Part shown: positions 59,399 through 60,509 of the stretch, in pieces
Numbering within the stretch: position 1 is the stretch's first letter
Layout: each line of letters begins with the position of its first letter
Assembly: GCA_958423535.1 (NCBI GenBank)
Contig: CATZRJ010000004.1
Span: forward strand, 1 to 60,509
From: an uncultured Collinsella sp.
GTDB lineage: Bacteria > Actinomycetota > Coriobacteriia > Coriobacteriales > Coriobacteriaceae
DNA length: 60,509 nucleotides
Direction of reading: 5' to 3'
The notes under the pieces: model-generated
Databases searched by the model: none
The model's input: only the letters and a program-made list of their open reading frames with translations
What the model was told of the DNA's origin: nothing
Position numbers and translations under genes: made by a program

Positions 59399-60509
59399 GT
59401 GAATTATCTGAGTGAGATGCTCAAACTGCCGGTCTTGGACGTCGATGGCGAAAAGCTCGGCGTTGTGAACGATTTTGGCATTGCTACCGGCGAAGTTTTT
59501 CCGCACGTGACGTCGCTCGCGTTCCGCGGGCCCGGCAAGACGCCGTTTATGATCAGCTGGCGCAAATGGGTCGACCGTATCGACGAGACGGGTGTGCACC
59601 TTAAGTCGCCGGCCACCGAAATCCGTTTTTCGTACCTGCAGCCGACCGAACTCTTGCTTGCGCGCGACGTGCTCAACAAGCAGATTGTCGACACGCAGGG
59701 CATGAAGGTCGTGCGCGTAAACGACATCAAGTTTTCCATGTCGGGCGAAAATCAGCTGCGCCTGCTGGGTGCCGAAGTTGGCGCCCGCGGCCTGGTGCGC
59801 GCGATCAGCCCCGCACTCGAGCATGTCGTCGAGGGCTTTATGAAGCACCTGGGCAAACCGCTCGGCGAGGACATCATCGCCTGGTCCTACATGGACCTGC
59901 TCGACCGTTCGACTAAAAACATCCAGCTTTCGGTGTCGCACAAGACGCTCGGCGAGCTGCACCCTGCCGACATTGCTGACATTATCGAGCAACTCGACCC
60001 GCGCCTGCGTGCGCAGGTGTTCGCGCAACTCGATACCGCCCAGGCCGCCGAGGCCATCTCGGAGTTCGATGACGACGAGCTTATGACCGAGATGCTCGAG
60101 GGCCTGTCCGACACGGACGCATCGTCGATGCTGGCCATGATGGACCCGGACGACGCCGCCGACCTGATCGACGAGCTCGATTACGAGAAGGCCGAGAAGC
60201 TTCTGCGCCTGATGGGCGTTCAGGAGGAGAAGGCGATTCGTAACCTGCTGGGCTATGAGGACAACACCGCCGGCCGTATCATGACCTCGGAGTTTGTCTC
60301 CCTGCCCGCCACGGCGACGGTCGGTGACGCCATCGAGGCGATCCGCAAGCTCGACGAGGATTTCGAGAGCGTCTACTACGTCTATACCGAGGACCCGAGC
60401 GGCATGCTCACCGGCGTGCTTTCACTGCGTACGCTCATCGTGGCCGACCGCGATGCCACGCTGGGCCAGCTGGCCTATCGCGACCTGGTTTATGTGTCGC
60501 CCGACGATG
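59399..60509 (+). CDS. PRC-barrel / MgtE-N / CBS domain protein (3' end outside the window)
   Basis: 370 codons visible; the frame runs off the window. GTG start at 59399 with GGGGAG five bases upstream. Two PRC-type segments (LKLPVLDVDGEKLGVVNDFG, about 8-27, and VDTQGMKVVRVNDIKFS, about 100-116) are followed by an MgtE N-terminal domain (HPADIADIIEQLDPRLRAQV, then DDDELMTEMLEGLSDTDASS, about 190-280) and the start of a CBS pair (GRIMTSEFVSLPATATVGDA). MgtE's own ion-channel domain would lie beyond the window, if present; in some actinobacteria the protein lacks it. Probable role: Mg2+ sensing or transport. Confidence 0.8.
   Translation, partial: MNYLSEMLKLPVLDVDGEKLGVVNDFGIATGEVFPHVTSLAFRGPGKTPFMISWRKWVDRIDETGVHLKSPATEIRFSYLQPTELLLARDVLNKQIVDTQGMKVVRVNDIKFSMSGENQLRLLGAEVGARGLVRAISPALEHVVEGFMKHLGKPLGEDIIAWSYMDLLDRSTKNIQLSVSHKTLGELHPADIADIIEQLDPRLRAQVFAQLDTAQAAEAISEFDDDELMTEMLEGLSDTDASSMLAMMDPDDAADLIDELDYEKAEKLLRLMGVQEEKAIRNLLGYEDNTAGRIMTSEFVSLPATATVGDAIEAIRKLDEDFESVYYVYTEDPSGMLTGVLSLRTLIVADRDATLGQLAYRDLVYVSPDD

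Overview
The window looks like a chromosomal segment of a Coriobacteriia gut actinobacterium, most likely Collinsella or a close relative. This is inferred from the high GC content, the protein set (an Ech-type hydrogenase, NfnAB, a very large isopeptide-domain surface protein, ECF transporter, FolP-FolK fusion) and the palindromic intergenic repeats. I ran no database search, so the species is not fixed.

Layout. 0.1-6.2 kb, minus strand: nfnA-nfnB (ferredoxin/NADH/NADPH bifurcation), then pth, prs and glmU. 6.4-9.6 kb, plus: a complete ECF vitamin transporter with T subunit, a double ATPase in one chain, and S subunit. 9.6-10.1 kb: a composite palindromic repeat cluster. 10.1-16.8 kb: xth, a sirtuin, a fused FolP-FolK protein, a degenerate biotin-ligase-like protein, coaX and a PP2C-like protein. 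16.9-23.3 kb: an initiator tRNA-Met gene carrying a 6.3-kb integrated element. The element is bounded by 41-bp direct repeats and has an excisionase-like gene, a replication-like gene, MobC, an anchored His-repeat protein, an XRE regulator and a tyrosine integrase, but no recognisable relaxase. 23.4-24.5 kb: an IS200-type tnpA insertion, followed by a regular array of eight 15-bp motifs in alternating orientation every 40-41 bp. 24.6-27.5 kb: an Old Yellow Enzyme/FAD oxidoreductase and an orphan IS3 OrfA-like HTH protein. 27.8-33.4 kb: a five-gene Ech hydrogenase operon whose first gene fuses EchA and EchB. 33.9-41.2 kb: a 2,439-residue LPXTG surface protein with a VWA domain and about 13 Spy0128/FctA-like domains. 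41.2-41.8 kb: a second copy of the composite repeat cluster, inverted relative to the first. 41.8-50.6 kb: a NarL-type two-component system divergent from an ABC-2 exporter, then a MacB/FtsX-type ABC pair. 50.8-60.5 kb: a DUF362 ferredoxin protein, an alpha/beta hydrolase, a hemolysin III/PAQR protein, a CNNM/CorC protein, a lone cyanophycin-synthetase-like N-domain, YtxH and PRC-barrel proteins, a NodB-like protein lacking its metal ligands, and a PRC-MgtE-CBS protein cut by the window end.

How the parts fit. Nfn and Ech both use reduced ferredoxin, so the window carries two ways of disposing of fermentation electrons: to NADPH, or to H2 with ion pumping. Much of the rest is envelope, transport and cofactor supply (folate, CoA, ECF vitamin, UDP-GlcNAc).

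The least ordinary content is non-coding. It includes at least seven kinds of palindromic intergenic elements, among them the alternating array at 24.1-24.4 kb and the paired composite clusters at 9.66 and 41.37 kb. Several proteins have also kept a fold while losing catalytic residues (NodB-like, PP2C-like, biotin-ligase-like).
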